Part shown: piece after piece, positions 54,013 through 63,803 of the stretch
How positions within the stretch are numbered: the first letter of the stretch is position 1
Layout of the letters: each line of letters begins with the position of its first letter
Notes under the pieces: model-generated
Told to the model about the DNA's origin: nothing
Database searches by the model: none
The model's input: the letters and a program-made list of their open reading frames with translations, nothing else
Program-made: the position numbers and the translations under genes
Assembly: GCA_016926875.1 (NCBI GenBank)
Contig: JAFGNU010000061.1
Location: forward strand, 17,641-81,640
Length of the DNA: 64,000 nucleotides
Origin: Anaerolineae bacterium
GTDB taxonomy: Bacteria; Chloroflexota; Anaerolineae; Aggregatilineales; Aggregatilineaceae
Direction of reading: 5' to 3'

Positions 54013-55044
54013 ATGGATAACGAGCAGATCACGCCGCGTGGTGACATCTTAATCATTGACGATAAGCCTGCTAATCTTCAGTTGCTTTCCTCCATCCTGA
54101 AGGAGCACGGGCATACCGTCCGGGCAGTTGTGAGCGGTGCAATGGGACTGATCGCTGCCCGGACCGTCAAGCCAGACCTGATCTTGCTGGATATTCGAAT
54201 GCCGGAAATGGACGGCTACGAGGTCTGCCGCCAGATCAAAGCCGACGAGACGCTGTGCAGTATTCCCGTGGTCTTTATCAGCTCTCTCGAAGAAGTGTTC
54301 GACAAAGTGAAAGCTTTCCAGAGCGGCGGTGTGGACTATATCACCAAGCCGTTCCAGTTAGAAGAAGTCATCGCGCGTGTCGAGTCTCAACTGGCACTGT
54401 ACCACCTCCACCGACAGGCGGAAAAACTGGCTATTGTTCAGGAGCGCGAGCGCTTGGCACGCGATCTGCATGATGCAGTCAGCCAGACGTTGTTCTCGGC
54501 CAGTGTTGTAGCCGAAACCCTGCTTTTTCAAAATAAGGACCAGCCTGAACAGATCGAGATCGGCCTTGAGCAAATCTACAACCTGACACAGACGGCATTG
54601 GCCGAAATGCGCGTGCTGCTGGTGGAACTCCGCCCCGATACGCTTATCCGGGCCAGCTTGAAAAGCCTCTTGGAACAGCTTGGCGGTATCCTGCGAACGC
54701 GGGCTAATGTAGAAGTTGTGATAGAGATCGAAGAATCCCTGGCGCTGCCGCAGGATGTTCACATTACCTTTTATCGCATCGCTCAAGAAGCGATCAACAA
54801 TATTACCCGGCACGCCCAGGCGACCTGGGCGCGCATTGCGCTGGACGGTCGGCCTCACAGCGCCAGGCTTATCATCGAGGATAATGGTAGAGGCTTTCTC
54901 TTCGGCGAAATTGAGCCAGGGCATTTGGGTCTGCTGAACATACAGGAACGTGCCGAAAAAATCGGGGCAGACCTGGCAATCGACAGTGCGCCCGGCCAGG
55001 GGACTCGTATCTTGTTGGAATGGCGTGATAACGAGGCGCGTTAA
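54013..55044 (+). CDS. Receiver-domain histidine kinase (REC-HisKA_3-HATPase)
   Basis: Protein of 343 aa. Residues about 10-125 are a receiver domain (IIDDKPANLQLL, phosphoacceptor Asp in LILLDIRMPEMDG near residue 60, KPF lysine near 115). A NarX/LiaS-type dimerisation domain follows with the phosphoacceptor in RERLARDLHDAVSQTLF, then HATPase (DNGRGF, GLLNIQERA). There is no sensor or membrane domain. It lies 2 nt before the LuxR-type regulator gene, so they form a two-component pair that probably takes phosphate input from another kinase. Confidence 0.92.
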   Translation: MDNEQITPRGDILIIDDKPANLQLLSSILKEHGHTVRAVVSGAMGLIAARTVKPDLILLDIRMPEMDGYEVCRQIKADETLCSIPVVFISSLEEVFDKVKAFQSGGVDYITKPFQLEEVIARVESQLALYHLHRQAEKLAIVQERERLARDLHDAVSQTLFSASVVAETLLFQNKDQPEQIEIGLEQIYNLTQTALAEMRVLLVELRPDTLIRASLKSLLEQLGGILRTRANVEVVIEIEESLALPQDVHITFYRIAQEAINNITRHAQATWARIALDGRPHSARLIIEDNGRGFLFGEIEPGHLGLLNIQERAEKIGADLAIDSAPGQGTRILLEWRDNEAR

Positions 55045-55046
55045 CC

Positions 55047-55694
55047 GTGACGGCAAAAGAGATAATCCGGGTCATCATCGTAGATGACCACGCAATTGTC
55101 CGATCCGGATTGGCAAATTTCCTGAAAGCGTTTGATGATCTCGCCCTGGTTGGCGAAACGGCCAGCGGGGCCGAGGCGGTCCAGCTTTGCGAAGCGCTTC
55201 AGCCCGATGTGGTGATGATGGATCTCGTCATGCCCGATATGGATGGGGTCGAAGCCACCCGTGCGATTCATACGCATTATCCTGAACTGCCGATATTGAT
55301 TCTTTCCAGCTTTGGTGATGAGGAGATGGTGCGAGAGGCGCTGCAAGCAGGCGCAACGGGCTATCTTCTGAAAAATGCTTCCATCCACGACATGGCGCGG
55401 GCGATCCGCGCGGCCCACGCCGGTCAGCCAACTCTTTCCCCCGAGGCGACACAGGCGCTCATCCGTGCCCATACCAGGGAGTCTGATCAGATAGTGGAGC
55501 TAAAGGAACGCGAATTGGAAGTGCTAAAACTGCTTGCCAAAGGGCTGACCAATCCGCAGATCGCTGAAAAACTTTCTCTAAGCGTCTCAACTATCAAATT
55601 CTACGTGAGTTCTATTCTCGAAAAACTGCATGTTGATACCCGGACAGAAGCTGCCGCCTGGGCTATTCAGCACAACATCATCGGCAGAGATTGA
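55047..55694 (+). CDS. NarL/LuxR-family response regulator
   Basis: Protein of 215 aa with a GTG start. Receiver domain: VDDHAIVRSGL, phosphoacceptor in VVMMDLVMPDMDG near residue 59. LuxR-type HTH at about 150-205: LKERELEVLKLLAKGLTNPQIAEKLSLSVSTIKFYVSSILEKL. Output partner of the kinase directly upstream. The regulon is unknown. Confidence 0.93.
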   Translation: MTAKEIIRVIIVDDHAIVRSGLANFLKAFDDLALVGETASGAEAVQLCEALQPDVVMMDLVMPDMDGVEATRAIHTHYPELPILILSSFGDEEMVREALQAGATGYLLKNASIHDMARAIRAAHAGQPTLSPEATQALIRAHTRESDQIVELKERELEVLKLLAKGLTNPQIAEKLSLSVSTIKFYVSSILEKLHVDTRTEAAAWAIQHNIIGRD

Positions 55695-55843
55695 ACTGAT
55701 TCAACCTTTCGCAATCAAAGGGAGATAGTGTCCGTTTTGCGTATGTGCAGTTCATTAACATCCGTCAATACCTGCTCATGTGTTTCACGGGATGCGGGAC
55801 AGACCCCATCATTAATCACATAAGAAACAACAGGAGCACCGGT

Positions 55844-57322
55844 TCACATGTCGGCGATATCTAAAAAACGAGTATAGGCGTCATCCCAGGCACTTGATAC
55901 AGATGGTTCATAACGCGTCAGATTAGATGAGTGCCGGATTAGCGCGCGGGCTTCTTGAAGCGAGGTTAGATAACCGGTTGCTATGGCCTGGACGGCGATA
56001 TTACCCATGGTTGTTGCCTCGCCTGGTCCCGCGACAACCGGGCGATTGGTCGCGTCAGCCGTCATCTGGCACAGCAGATCATTACGTGCACCGCCCCCCA
56101 CAATATGAATGACTTCAGTTTTATGGCCCAGAACTATCTCAAGTTGTTCGAGGGTCTGGCGATATTTCAGCGCGAGGCTTTCGAATACGCAGCGTAACAC
56201 CGCGCCCCTATCTGCCGGAATTGGCTGCCCGGTCCGTGCGCAAAAAGCCCGAATCCGAGCAGGCATATCAGCAGCAACCCGAAAATCCGGGCTGTTAGGA
56301 TACGGGTCGATCAGCGGGCCGAATGGTTGCGCAACCGCTGCCATTTGAACCAGTTCTGAATGAGTAAATATCACACCCTCTCTCACCCACGCCTCCTGAC
56401 ACGCCTGCACCAGCCACATTCCCAGGATGTTCTTGAGCAGCCGGTAGGTACCATTCACACCCCCTTCATTGGTGAAGTTGTACTGCAAGCTCTCAGGAGT
56501 AATAACGGGTGACCGGACCTCTGCCCCCATCAACGACCACGTCCCCGAACTGATGTAGGCAAAGCGATCTGCTTCGGCGGGGACTGCGGCTACGGCTGAG
56601 GCCGTGTCGTGGGTAGCAACGGCGATAACCGGTATGGCTGCGTTATCTGCCAGTTCCGGGATCGCTGCGTTCAATGGTCCCAGTATCGTCCCCGGCTGCA
56701 CGACCGTCGGCAGCATATCGACCGGAATGTTAAGCCGGGTGAGCAGGTCCCTGGCCCAGTCACCTGCATTTGGATCATAAAACTGGGTGCATGTCGCGCT
56801 GGTAAACTCGATCTCCTGGCGGCCAGTCAGCCAATAGTTCAGCAAGTCTGCGATGGTGAGGAACACGGCGGCATTACGGAGCGCCGGTGCATCGGCCAAC
56901 ACCATTGCATAGAGTTGGTAGAGCGTGTTGATCTGCATGAATTGAATCCCGGTGCGTGCATAGATTTCTTCGCGCGGCACCGTTTCAAAAACACGCTCCA
57001 TCACGCCAACCGTGCGCGCATCCCGGTTATGGACCGGATTCCCCAACAGCGCGCCGTTTTTGTCCAGCAGGGCAAAATCCACTGCCCAGGTATCCACCCC
57101 GATGCCGCTGAGATCCTGATCGCCGCCGTCGCGCCATTTGCGCAAGCCGGTCAATATTTCGTGCCACAGGTACAGAATGTCCCAATAAAGTGTTCCCCTG
57201 GCAGGCACGGAATGGTTGGGAAAGCGGTGTATGACTTCAAGCGCCAGGTCCTCGGCGCTCAGCGTACCCAGCATCGCACGTCCCGCCGAGGTGCCAATGT
57301 CAAACGCCAGGAATTTGGGCAT
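55844..57322 (-). CDS. rhaB: Rhamnulokinase
   Basis: Protein of 492 aa of the FGGY kinase family that phosphorylates L-rhamnulose. FLAFDIGTSAGRAMLG (phosphate 1), GIGVDTWAVDFALLD, RDARTVGVMERVF, QINTLYQLYAM, ATHDTASAVAAVPA, YISSGTWSLMG and HIVGGGARNDLLCQMTADAT match RhaB. AGGA precedes the ATG. The rhamnose isomerase gene starts 6.5 kb away at the right edge, so the pathway genes are split here by the carotenoid operon. Confidence 0.93.
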   Translation of the reverse strand: MPKFLAFDIGTSAGRAMLGTLSAEDLALEVIHRFPNHSVPARGTLYWDILYLWHEILTGLRKWRDGGDQDLSGIGVDTWAVDFALLDKNGALLGNPVHNRDARTVGVMERVFETVPREEIYARTGIQFMQINTLYQLYAMVLADAPALRNAAVFLTIADLLNYWLTGRQEIEFTSATCTQFYDPNAGDWARDLLTRLNIPVDMLPTVVQPGTILGPLNAAIPELADNAAIPVIAVATHDTASAVAAVPAEADRFAYISSGTWSLMGAEVRSPVITPESLQYNFTNEGGVNGTYRLLKNILGMWLVQACQEAWVREGVIFTHSELVQMAAVAQPFGPLIDPYPNSPDFRVAADMPARIRAFCARTGQPIPADRGAVLRCVFESLALKYRQTLEQLEIVLGHKTEVIHIVGGGARNDLLCQMTADATNRPVVAGPGEATTMGNIAVQAIATGYLTSLQEARALIRHSSNLTRYEPSVSSAWDDAYTRFLDIADM

Positions 57323-57501
57323 TCCGCTTTATCCTTTCGCATGGTCGTACAACTTCACAAGGTCAATCGACCCGATCTGGCTGTATTACTCATCCGATCG
57401 AAAACGAGGGGAAGAGTTACCCCGGATACTCCTACAGCATGAGGATGGCATTTTTCCGGGTTTCGGATGAACAGCGCCATACAACCGGGGCAATTTGCAC
57501 T

Positions 57502-59028
57502 TCATGTTGCAGGAACAGGATTGCTCAGCAGCGCGGGATGAGAAACGCAAGTTTCCTGCAAGATACGCTCCGTGGTCAGCCGGGCCGATAACAGGACCAT
57601 TGGAAGCCCCGTGCCCGGATGGGTGCTGGCACCCACAAAATACAGGTTACGATAGCGATCATGCCTGTTGTGGGGACGCAGGTAACCTACCTGCCATACG
57701 TTGTGGCTGAGACCAAACGCTGCCCCCTTGGCCAGATTGAAGTACTGCCGCCAGTCACGCGGCGTATAGCTGATTTCGAATGTAAGGTGCTTTTCCAGGT
57801 CAGTCACGCCCACCGACGCAAGCCTGCGCATAAGGGTTTCACGCGCGCGCGCCTGGAGTTCCTCACCGTTTTGGGTACCATCCCGGTCTAGATGGCCTAC
57901 CGGTACCAGGGCCATCAGCGTGTCTGCACCTGCCGGAGCCGCCGACGGGTCAACCCGCGCGGGCGCGTGGATATAGAAACTCGGATCATCCGGCAGGGTA
58001 TGATCACGGAAGATGCGGTCAAAGCTGGCGCGATAATCTCCCGCCAGGAAAACGGTATGGGTACCAAGTTGGGGATAGGCTTTGTCTACGCCCCAGTAAA
58101 ACATGATCGCAGACGAGGTATATTTCAGATGATTGAGTCGTTTAGCTACCCTGGCATCAGGCAGCAGGTCACGGTAGACGTAGGGCAGGTCGGCATTGGC
58201 GATGATCACGTCTGCTTTCAGATACGAACCGTCTTGCAGTACGACCCCGGTCGCGCGGCTGCCGTCCACTTTGATCTGTTTAACCGGCGTGTTGTACACA
58301 AATTGCACGCCGGAAGCCTCGGCAACCGCGACCAGGCTTTCGATCACCCGATACATGCCCCCCACCGGGAACCAGACTCCGCCTGCCAGCTCTGTATACT
58401 GCAACAGCGAGTAGGTTGCCGGGGCATCATACGGACTCAGGCCCAGATACATGTTCTGAAATGTGAACGCGGCCCTGAGGTGGTCATCCCTGAAGTAGCG
58501 GCTCACGTTGGCGTAATGTTTGACCAAGCCCTTCAGCCGGAGAATAAGCCACAGGTTGCGGGGCGTGAAATACTCCCACAAACGGCAAAAATTGCGTCCA
58601 ACGAAATGTTCGAGCGAGGCCTGATAGTGCCGGTGTCCTTCCGCGAGATAGCGCAAGAGACGGCCAAAACTTCCCGGCTCGATTGCTTCAAGCTGAGCCG
58701 CCAGGTGCTGCATGTTGGCCGTCAGCGCAAGCTGAGCCCCGTCGTCAAAATAAATCTGGTAGGTCGGATCGATGCGCCGTAAATCGAGATGGTCTTCCAT
58801 GCGCTCGCCTAAAGCCGCGTAAGTCTCGGCAAACACCTCCGGCATCAAGAACAGCGTAGCCCCTATATCAAAACGATGCCCGTCTCGTACCAACTGGCTG
58901 CATCGCCCGCCGGGCGACGCGTTTTTCTCCACAACTGTCACCTGATAGCCGCTGCGAGCCAGGCGTGCAGCCGTAGCGATCCCTCCCAGTCCTGCGCCGA
59001 TCACGAGTGCTTTTGGATGTGAATTCAT
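57502..59028 (-). CDS. crtI: Phytoene desaturase
   Basis: Protein of 508 aa, an FAD-dependent amine-oxidase-type desaturase. The dinucleotide-binding motif is VIGAGLGGIATAARLARSGY (about 9-28), followed by EKNASPGGRC. The C-terminal GASTHPGTGLPMVLLSARL is the CrtI bacterial-type signature. It lies 12 nt after crtY. Converts phytoene towards lycopene. Third gene of crtB-crtY-crtI. Confidence 0.95.
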   Translation of the reverse strand: MNSHPKALVIGAGLGGIATAARLARSGYQVTVVEKNASPGGRCSQLVRDGHRFDIGATLFLMPEVFAETYAALGERMEDHLDLRRIDPTYQIYFDDGAQLALTANMQHLAAQLEAIEPGSFGRLLRYLAEGHRHYQASLEHFVGRNFCRLWEYFTPRNLWLILRLKGLVKHYANVSRYFRDDHLRAAFTFQNMYLGLSPYDAPATYSLLQYTELAGGVWFPVGGMYRVIESLVAVAEASGVQFVYNTPVKQIKVDGSRATGVVLQDGSYLKADVIIANADLPYVYRDLLPDARVAKRLNHLKYTSSAIMFYWGVDKAYPQLGTHTVFLAGDYRASFDRIFRDHTLPDDPSFYIHAPARVDPSAAPAGADTLMALVPVGHLDRDGTQNGEELQARARETLMRRLASVGVTDLEKHLTFEISYTPRDWRQYFNLAKGAAFGLSHNVWQVGYLRPHNRHDRYRNLYFVGASTHPGTGLPMVLLSARLTTERILQETCVSHPALLSNPVPAT

Positions 59029-59040
59029 AGTTTTCCCTGG

Positions 59041-60216
59041 TTAGATACTCTCGTCGATGCATTGAGAGGTTGGGCGCGGCGAACGCAGGTGCGAGAACGC
59101 CAGTGAGATCAACTCTGGCACCAAAGAAGCTGTCAGCCGCAAGTTTTGCCCAGGCGACGGGGTTTCATCTAAGAAACTGAGAATACGTTCGATAGGGTTT
59201 CTCTGGAACAGTTTCACAAACAGCGGTTTTAGCCAGGCCCTGCGCTGGTTCATCACACGCAGCATCAGCGTGTCACATAGGCGGTAAAAACGGGGGTCGC
59301 GCGGAATATCGAACGGGTGCCCCGATTTTAGCAGCGAGTGCACGATGGCTACCGAGTCGTGCTGAATGCGCATGAAAGCATAGCCGGACGACGGCTTGAT
59401 GCGCCCGCCCCGTGTGCCAATGTTCATGATGTGCGGTCCCGCCCGGCGCGGAAAAAACCAGTCGGTCAGCAGGTTTACTCCGCCTTCTTTCGACAGAATA
59501 CGGTACCGGTCGATCCCCAGCGTGTTTTCTATGTAGGTTTTCAACAGCGGGCCATGTGTGGCCTGAGCCTGCCCCATCTGGACGCATTCCACCAGGGCCT
59601 GACGTTCGGACAACGGCAGCACGTAGCAGAAGCGCAGATCGTCTACCTGGGACGTGCGAAAGTCCATGAAGATAGGAACCAGTGGATCAAACACATCCGT
59701 CTCGGTTTCGATCTCCCATCCTTGAAAACGCTGCTGGAAATACCGGCAGCGTGCTGGTTCAGGGCGAAACGTGGATGGCGTGAAACGGCTATCGAAAACC
59801 CATTTTCCGTTGTAGGAAGTGCCTTCATCTACCAGCACAGCCGCCTGCTGGTCGCGCTCATCCATCCGGTTGATGGTGCCTTGCACAAATTCCACATTGG
59901 AACAGGCGGCCAGCGTTTGCTGAACAAACCGGTAAAAATCGATGCTCCGGATCATGTGGTAGCGATAGGTTCCCAGGTCAACGACGGCCTCGAAGTTCTC
60001 ATCGATCACCCTGAGCCGATCCCATGAGTGGGATGCAATATCATCAAAGGTCGTTGGCCGAGAGGACCAGAAACTCAGAGTGCGGTCATTACGTGTTTTG
60101 CGATCTTTGTCGATGATCAAGATGGACTGATCGCGCAGAGGGCTTTGGATCAGGTGATAAGCCAGGCTCAACCCTGCTATTCCACCCCCGGCAATGATGA
60201 AATCATAGGGTTTCAT
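59041..60216 (-). CDS. crtY: Lycopene beta-cyclase, CrtY type
   Basis: Protein of 391 aa. N-terminal FAD/NAD motif DFIIAGGGIAGLSLAYHL, then IDKDRKTRNDRTLSFW, the cyclase motif IFMDFRT near residue 188 and GTRGGRIKPSSGYAFMRIQ, all typical of CrtY. It overlaps the crtB end by 14 nt. It makes beta-ionone rings, so the end product is probably beta-carotene or a derivative; no ketolase or hydroxylase is in the window. Confidence 0.93.
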   Translation of the reverse strand: MKPYDFIIAGGGIAGLSLAYHLIQSPLRDQSILIIDKDRKTRNDRTLSFWSSRPTTFDDIASHSWDRLRVIDENFEAVVDLGTYRYHMIRSIDFYRFVQQTLAACSNVEFVQGTINRMDERDQQAAVLVDEGTSYNGKWVFDSRFTPSTFRPEPARCRYFQQRFQGWEIETETDVFDPLVPIFMDFRTSQVDDLRFCYVLPLSERQALVECVQMGQAQATHGPLLKTYIENTLGIDRYRILSKEGGVNLLTDWFFPRRAGPHIMNIGTRGGRIKPSSGYAFMRIQHDSVAIVHSLLKSGHPFDIPRDPRFYRLCDTLMLRVMNQRRAWLKPLFVKLFQRNPIERILSFLDETPSPGQNLRLTASLVPELISLAFSHLRSPRPTSQCIDESI

Positions 60217-61180
60217 AGTTCGCCTGCTGTCTTGCGCTTCTCCGGGTGCGCCACCAAATACCAGGCACCCGGCGCAGTTTGTTCCAGGTGTTCACATACG
60301 CCCGTCGGCTAAAAACGTCATAATCATGGGCTTCGATGTCATTCAGGATGGCTCGATACAACTCCGCGGCTGCTGCTACCGCGAGGCGACCCTCCCGATC
60401 CAAGAAGGCAATGCCGGGCAGGGCTTCTGCGTACAGGTCCCGGTTGCGAGCTATTTGAAAGTGCATAAATGCACGCCAACGGTCATCTACCTGCCCCGCT
60501 TCCACATCGGCTTCAGCCAGGCCGTAAGCCGCCAGTTCTTCCAGGGGCAGATACAGGCGACCTCGCCGCCAGTCTTCGCTCACATCGCGCAGGATGTTGG
60601 TCAGTTGTAGGGCTACCCCCAGTTTGATGGCATACAGCACCGCATCTGAATCGGAGTAGCCAATGATGTGCATACTCATCAAGCCCACCGTAGAAGCTAC
60701 ACCGTAGGCATAGGCTGCCAGATCGTCAAAGGTTGTATAGCGCGCCTGGCGCAGATCGCGTGCCACACCATCGATAAACTGCGCTACATAATGCTGCGGA
60801 ATCTGGTAGCGCAGCCGGGTATCTGTCCAGGCAATAATGATCGGGTGGTTAGAACACGTGTGAGCTGCCAGGGCCTTTTTGCACCAGGCAGCCAGCAAAG
60901 CGGGTGCACGGTGCGGGGTACAATCCACAATATTGTCACTTGCACGACAAAAAGCATAAAGAGCGCGTACAGCGCGCCGGTTTGAAGCGGGCAGCAGGCG
61001 CGTCGCCAGGTGAAATGATTTGCTATAGGTCGCTGTAACCGACTCGCAGTATGCATAGGCACGGTCTAATGTGCTCGCGTCATAGGTCGGGGTGGAACTC
61101 GAAACGGCCAGAGAATGTCTTGTTTCGTAAGCCAAGGATAACAGGGTATGTTCCCAGGTTTGTGGATTCACAGCGGTCAT
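60203..61180 (-). CDS. crtB: Phytoene synthase
   Basis: Protein of 325 aa from the ATG at 61180 (the frame continues to 61414 without family support). Joins two geranylgeranyl diphosphates. The two Asp-rich motifs are AFCRASDNIVD (first) and DVSEDWRRGRLYLP (second), with TNILRD before the latter. First gene of the crt operon. The start has a weak ribosome-binding site and might lie a little further upstream. Confidence 0.93.
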   Translation of the reverse strand: MTAVNPQTWEHTLLSLAYETRHSLAVSSSTPTYDASTLDRAYAYCESVTATYSKSFHLATRLLPASNRRAVRALYAFCRASDNIVDCTPHRAPALLAAWCKKALAAHTCSNHPIIIAWTDTRLRYQIPQHYVAQFIDGVARDLRQARYTTFDDLAAYAYGVASTVGLMSMHIIGYSDSDAVLYAIKLGVALQLTNILRDVSEDWRRGRLYLPLEELAAYGLAEADVEAGQVDDRWRAFMHFQIARNRDLYAEALPGIAFLDREGRLAVAAAAELYRAILNDIEAHDYDVFSRRAYVNTWNKLRRVPGIWWRTRRSARQQANYETL

Positions 61181-61524
61181 ACTGATTCGGTCTATGATTG
61201 GCGGATCGATGGAAGCAATTTTATCGTGAAGCGAGTCCTTACTCCAATTACGCAAAAACAGGCGGATGAGTTGCTCTATCCGAAGCTGTAAAATAGTGTC
61301 GAGGCGTGGGGGTGGTGGTTGCCCACCATAACAACCAATATCTCGAAAATCGGGTAGTCTCCCGCGTAGTGTTGGCAAGCGAGAAAATCTTGTGAATTCT
61401 TCTTTAACCAACACGCATCAGGGAGTCTACCGAAAATCGGTATCGTCGGAAATAATGAAGAGAATGTTTGGTCATTTATGTGTCATCATGAGGTCTTAAT
61501 TAGCTGCGTTATTTTTGGGTGCCT

Positions 61525-62772
61525 CTATTCATAGATCACAGGCACCACCAACGCGACATTGCCCAAACCTAGCAGGTAGTGCGTGCCATCGGCGCTGATG
61601 TCGTATATGCCGACTAACTCGTGATACATCTGCCACAACTCGACGTAGACTGTTTCGCCTGTTTCGGACACAAACGGTATGCTTACTATCTCCGGCAGGG
61701 TGTCGAGCCATTCGGCCTGGGTGGGATGGCCCAGGTTCATCCCTTTACCGTGCAAAAAATAATCACCCATGCCGAGCCACATTGGGGCGCGGATGAAACC
61801 GGCACTGTGCAGCAGCCGGTGTTGTTCGATGTCCCACAACACCCAGCCAGGATAATAGCCAGTTCCCTGCCAGCACACAGTATAATACCGCCCAGTAGGG
61901 CTGAAGCTGTCCGGCAGGCCGAACCCGCCCAAATAGGCATACAGTGTAGCATCCGGCGTCAGGCTGTCAAAATCCGGCCCGGCCCAGGCCAGGATGGGAT
62001 CGTAGCGGTGTCGACTTCCGGTAATCAACACATCGTTGATGGGATCGTACCCTGCAATATAGCCCCTCAGTGGGTATGTGGTGCAGGCATCCAGCCGGGC
62101 GGTGCAGGTCGTGAAGGTTTCGTTTGTGTCATAAAATGCCCACCCATCCCTGAAAGGGCGCAACGTCTCAATATTCGGCACGGTGTCAAACTCGTTGACC
62201 ACATCGAGACCCGGTTCGATAATGATCACATGGGTGTCGTAATCGTTTTCATTGGAGCCGTAACCCGCGATGGACAGCACAGACCCATCGGCGGACCAGC
62301 CGAGATGGCCAGGCCGGGCGGGTGCTTCCGGGGATAACGTGTATGTCGCGTGCATGGTGAGAGCGGGCACATCCAGCAGGTAGAGCTTGTTTTTGAGCAC
62401 TATCGCAACTAATGTGCCATCTGGCGAGAGCGCAAGCCAGCCGTATACGCTGGATTCGTCCGACATGAAGTCGCTAAAGGGACGCGAAACAACCGGGTCG
62501 AGGGCGCGCGGCGGGCCGTCTGCTGCAACTTGTGCCAGGTCCCACACCGATAGGTGGTTATCAGCCCGGACGCTGTTTGCATACCAGGATGTGCCCACGA
62601 CGTAGCGTCCATCGGGTGACAACTTCCCGGAAAACCACCCTGCTTTTGACTCTAACAGGATGATGCCGGTGCCAAAATGGGCGGTGGCAGGAGCGGATTG
62701 GGCAGCGGAGGTGGCAGGCATGGCTATCAGGGTGAGCAGGATCAGCGTAATCAGCAACCAGCGATACATCAT
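61525..62772 (-). CDS. Secreted WD40-like beta-propeller protein
   Basis: Protein of 415 aa with a signal peptide (residues 1-26, cleavage near TSAAQS). Repeats such as GKLSPDGRYVV, LALSPDGTLVAIV and LGWSADGSVLSIAG give a WD40/TolB-like propeller. Three consecutive TTG/ATG/ATG starts follow AAGGAG; ATG 62772 is used. Extracytoplasmic; ligand unknown. Confidence 0.7.
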   Translation of the reverse strand: MMYRWLLITLILLTLIAMPATSAAQSAPATAHFGTGIILLESKAGWFSGKLSPDGRYVVGTSWYANSVRADNHLSVWDLAQVAADGPPRALDPVVSRPFSDFMSDESSVYGWLALSPDGTLVAIVLKNKLYLLDVPALTMHATYTLSPEAPARPGHLGWSADGSVLSIAGYGSNENDYDTHVIIIEPGLDVVNEFDTVPNIETLRPFRDGWAFYDTNETFTTCTARLDACTTYPLRGYIAGYDPINDVLITGSRHRYDPILAWAGPDFDSLTPDATLYAYLGGFGLPDSFSPTGRYYTVCWQGTGYYPGWVLWDIEQHRLLHSAGFIRAPMWLGMGDYFLHGKGMNLGHPTQAEWLDTLPEIVSIPFVSETGETVYVELWQMYHELVGIYDISADGTHYLLGLGNVALVVPVIYE

Positions 62773-63072
62773 CAAGCTCCTTGTACTCTCTTTTCAACAG
62801 GGGCGCTCCCTGCTAAAACGTGATTAACCTGCGAAAAACTGAAATGACCCCCAGGTCTTGACGAAAAACTTCGGGATGGTCCGTTTGGCAAAGGCTGACT
62901 CGTCCATCGTGTTCGCCCGATGAGTGGCACGCGGCTTGAGACTGGGAGGCCTCAAGGAATCGGGAATGACTCACCCATCCACCGGGAACTGTCCCTTCGC
63001 TTTTCCCACATCTGGCAGCCCTGAACCTGAGCGAAGTTGTACACTGCGTTCCGCTAGAGGCTGTTATGCACT
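62773..63072. other. Intergenic region
   Basis: A frame at 62813-63082 (minus) lacks a ribosome-binding site and family features; its composition does not look coding. Nothing else seen. Confidence 0.3.
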
Positions 63073-63585
63073 TTAGACACATAAGCCATATTGAATATCC
63101 TGAATTGTTAGTTCACCTGTTACTATGCCGCTTTCCGCGTTGTTGGCTTCTGCCACCTCACCGGATTCTGTACCTGCGTCGGCTTCTGCCACCTCACCGG
63201 ATTCTGTACCTGCGTCGGCTTCTGCCACCTCTTGTTCTGACGAGATTGTTATGATGACCGTGATTTCGCCTTCGGTTGCGCCACTGGCATGGCTGATTGC
63301 TAAGTGATAGGTCCCGTCGGCAGGCAATACGTAGTTGGAGACAAGCCCTCCAAAATATTCACCACTGTCATCATCCCCAACCAGTGATTCTCCCCCCGGT
63401 CCTAAAATAACTATCAACGTGTCCACAATGGCATTCGGCAAGCCAGTCGCCGTCGCGTTGACTATTTTGTTAATCTCGCCATTGAAAGGCAACAGATACA
63501 CCCATCCCGGTGACATCTCTAAGGCAAGCGGTTCGCCCAATATGACTCGTTGATCTTCAATCCACCGGGTATGGTTCAAGTCCAT
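63073..63585 (-). CDS. PPC-like domain protein, probably 5'-truncated
   Basis: Up to 170 aa. The body resembles a pre-peptidase C-terminal (PPC) beta-sandwich: LPADGTYHLAISH, VILGPGGESLVGDDDSGEYF and GEITVIITIS. The C-terminal part is a 12-residue tandem repeat, GEVAEADAGTES, in two and a half copies. In the same frame upstream of the ATG, coding-like sequence continues (ITYAQQGTQQAAAQDYWQW) to a stop near 63674, with no start codon or full signal peptide. The gene therefore looks truncated or frameshifted at its 5' end. Confidence 0.55.
   Translation of the reverse strand: MDLNHTRWIEDQRVILGEPLALEMSPGWVYLLPFNGEINKIVNATATGLPNAIVDTLIVILGPGGESLVGDDDSGEYFGGLVSNYVLPADGTYHLAISHASGATEGEITVIITISSEQEVAEADAGTESGEVAEADAGTESGEVAEANNAESGIVTGELTIQDIQYGLCV
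63146..63232. repeat. 36-bp tandem repeat, 2.4 copies
   Basis: Two identical 36-bp units (63146-63181 and 63182-63217) plus a 15-bp partial copy lie inside the PPC-like gene. In frame it encodes the 12-residue acidic repeat, so copy number can change without a frameshift. Confidence 0.85.
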
Positions 63586-63758
63586 CCACTGCCAATAATC
63601 CTGGGCGGCAGCCTGTTGGGTTCCTTGTTGGGCATACGTGATGCCACGGCTCAGATAAAATGGGGCCAGTCCATATTATAGTGGCCACCCGGCGATCCAC
63701 ACTTATCTTACAGTTCCCGGAGTAGTACCTGCCTTCGCGTAAACCAGACGTAACTGTA

Positions 63759-63776
63759 TATAATAATGTGCGTAAC
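63759..63776 (+). promoter_or_regulatory. Candidate -10 region of rhaA
   Basis: TATAAT at 63759-63764 with no good -35, as expected for an activated promoter. CGTAAC occurs at 63749-63754 and again at 63771-63776, 22 bp apart (two helical turns), flanking the -10 box. Confidence 0.4.
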
Positions 63777-63803
63777 CTGATCTTTCTCTCAAATGAGGAC
63801 ACA

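Noticed and set aside
62813..63082. 89-codon minus-strand frame
   Set aside because: Low-complexity Ser/His/Cys-rich translation without features; treated as non-coding.
63146..63232. CRISPR-like array
   Set aside because: The 36-bp units are directly adjacent with no spacers and lie in a coding frame; it is a protein repeat.
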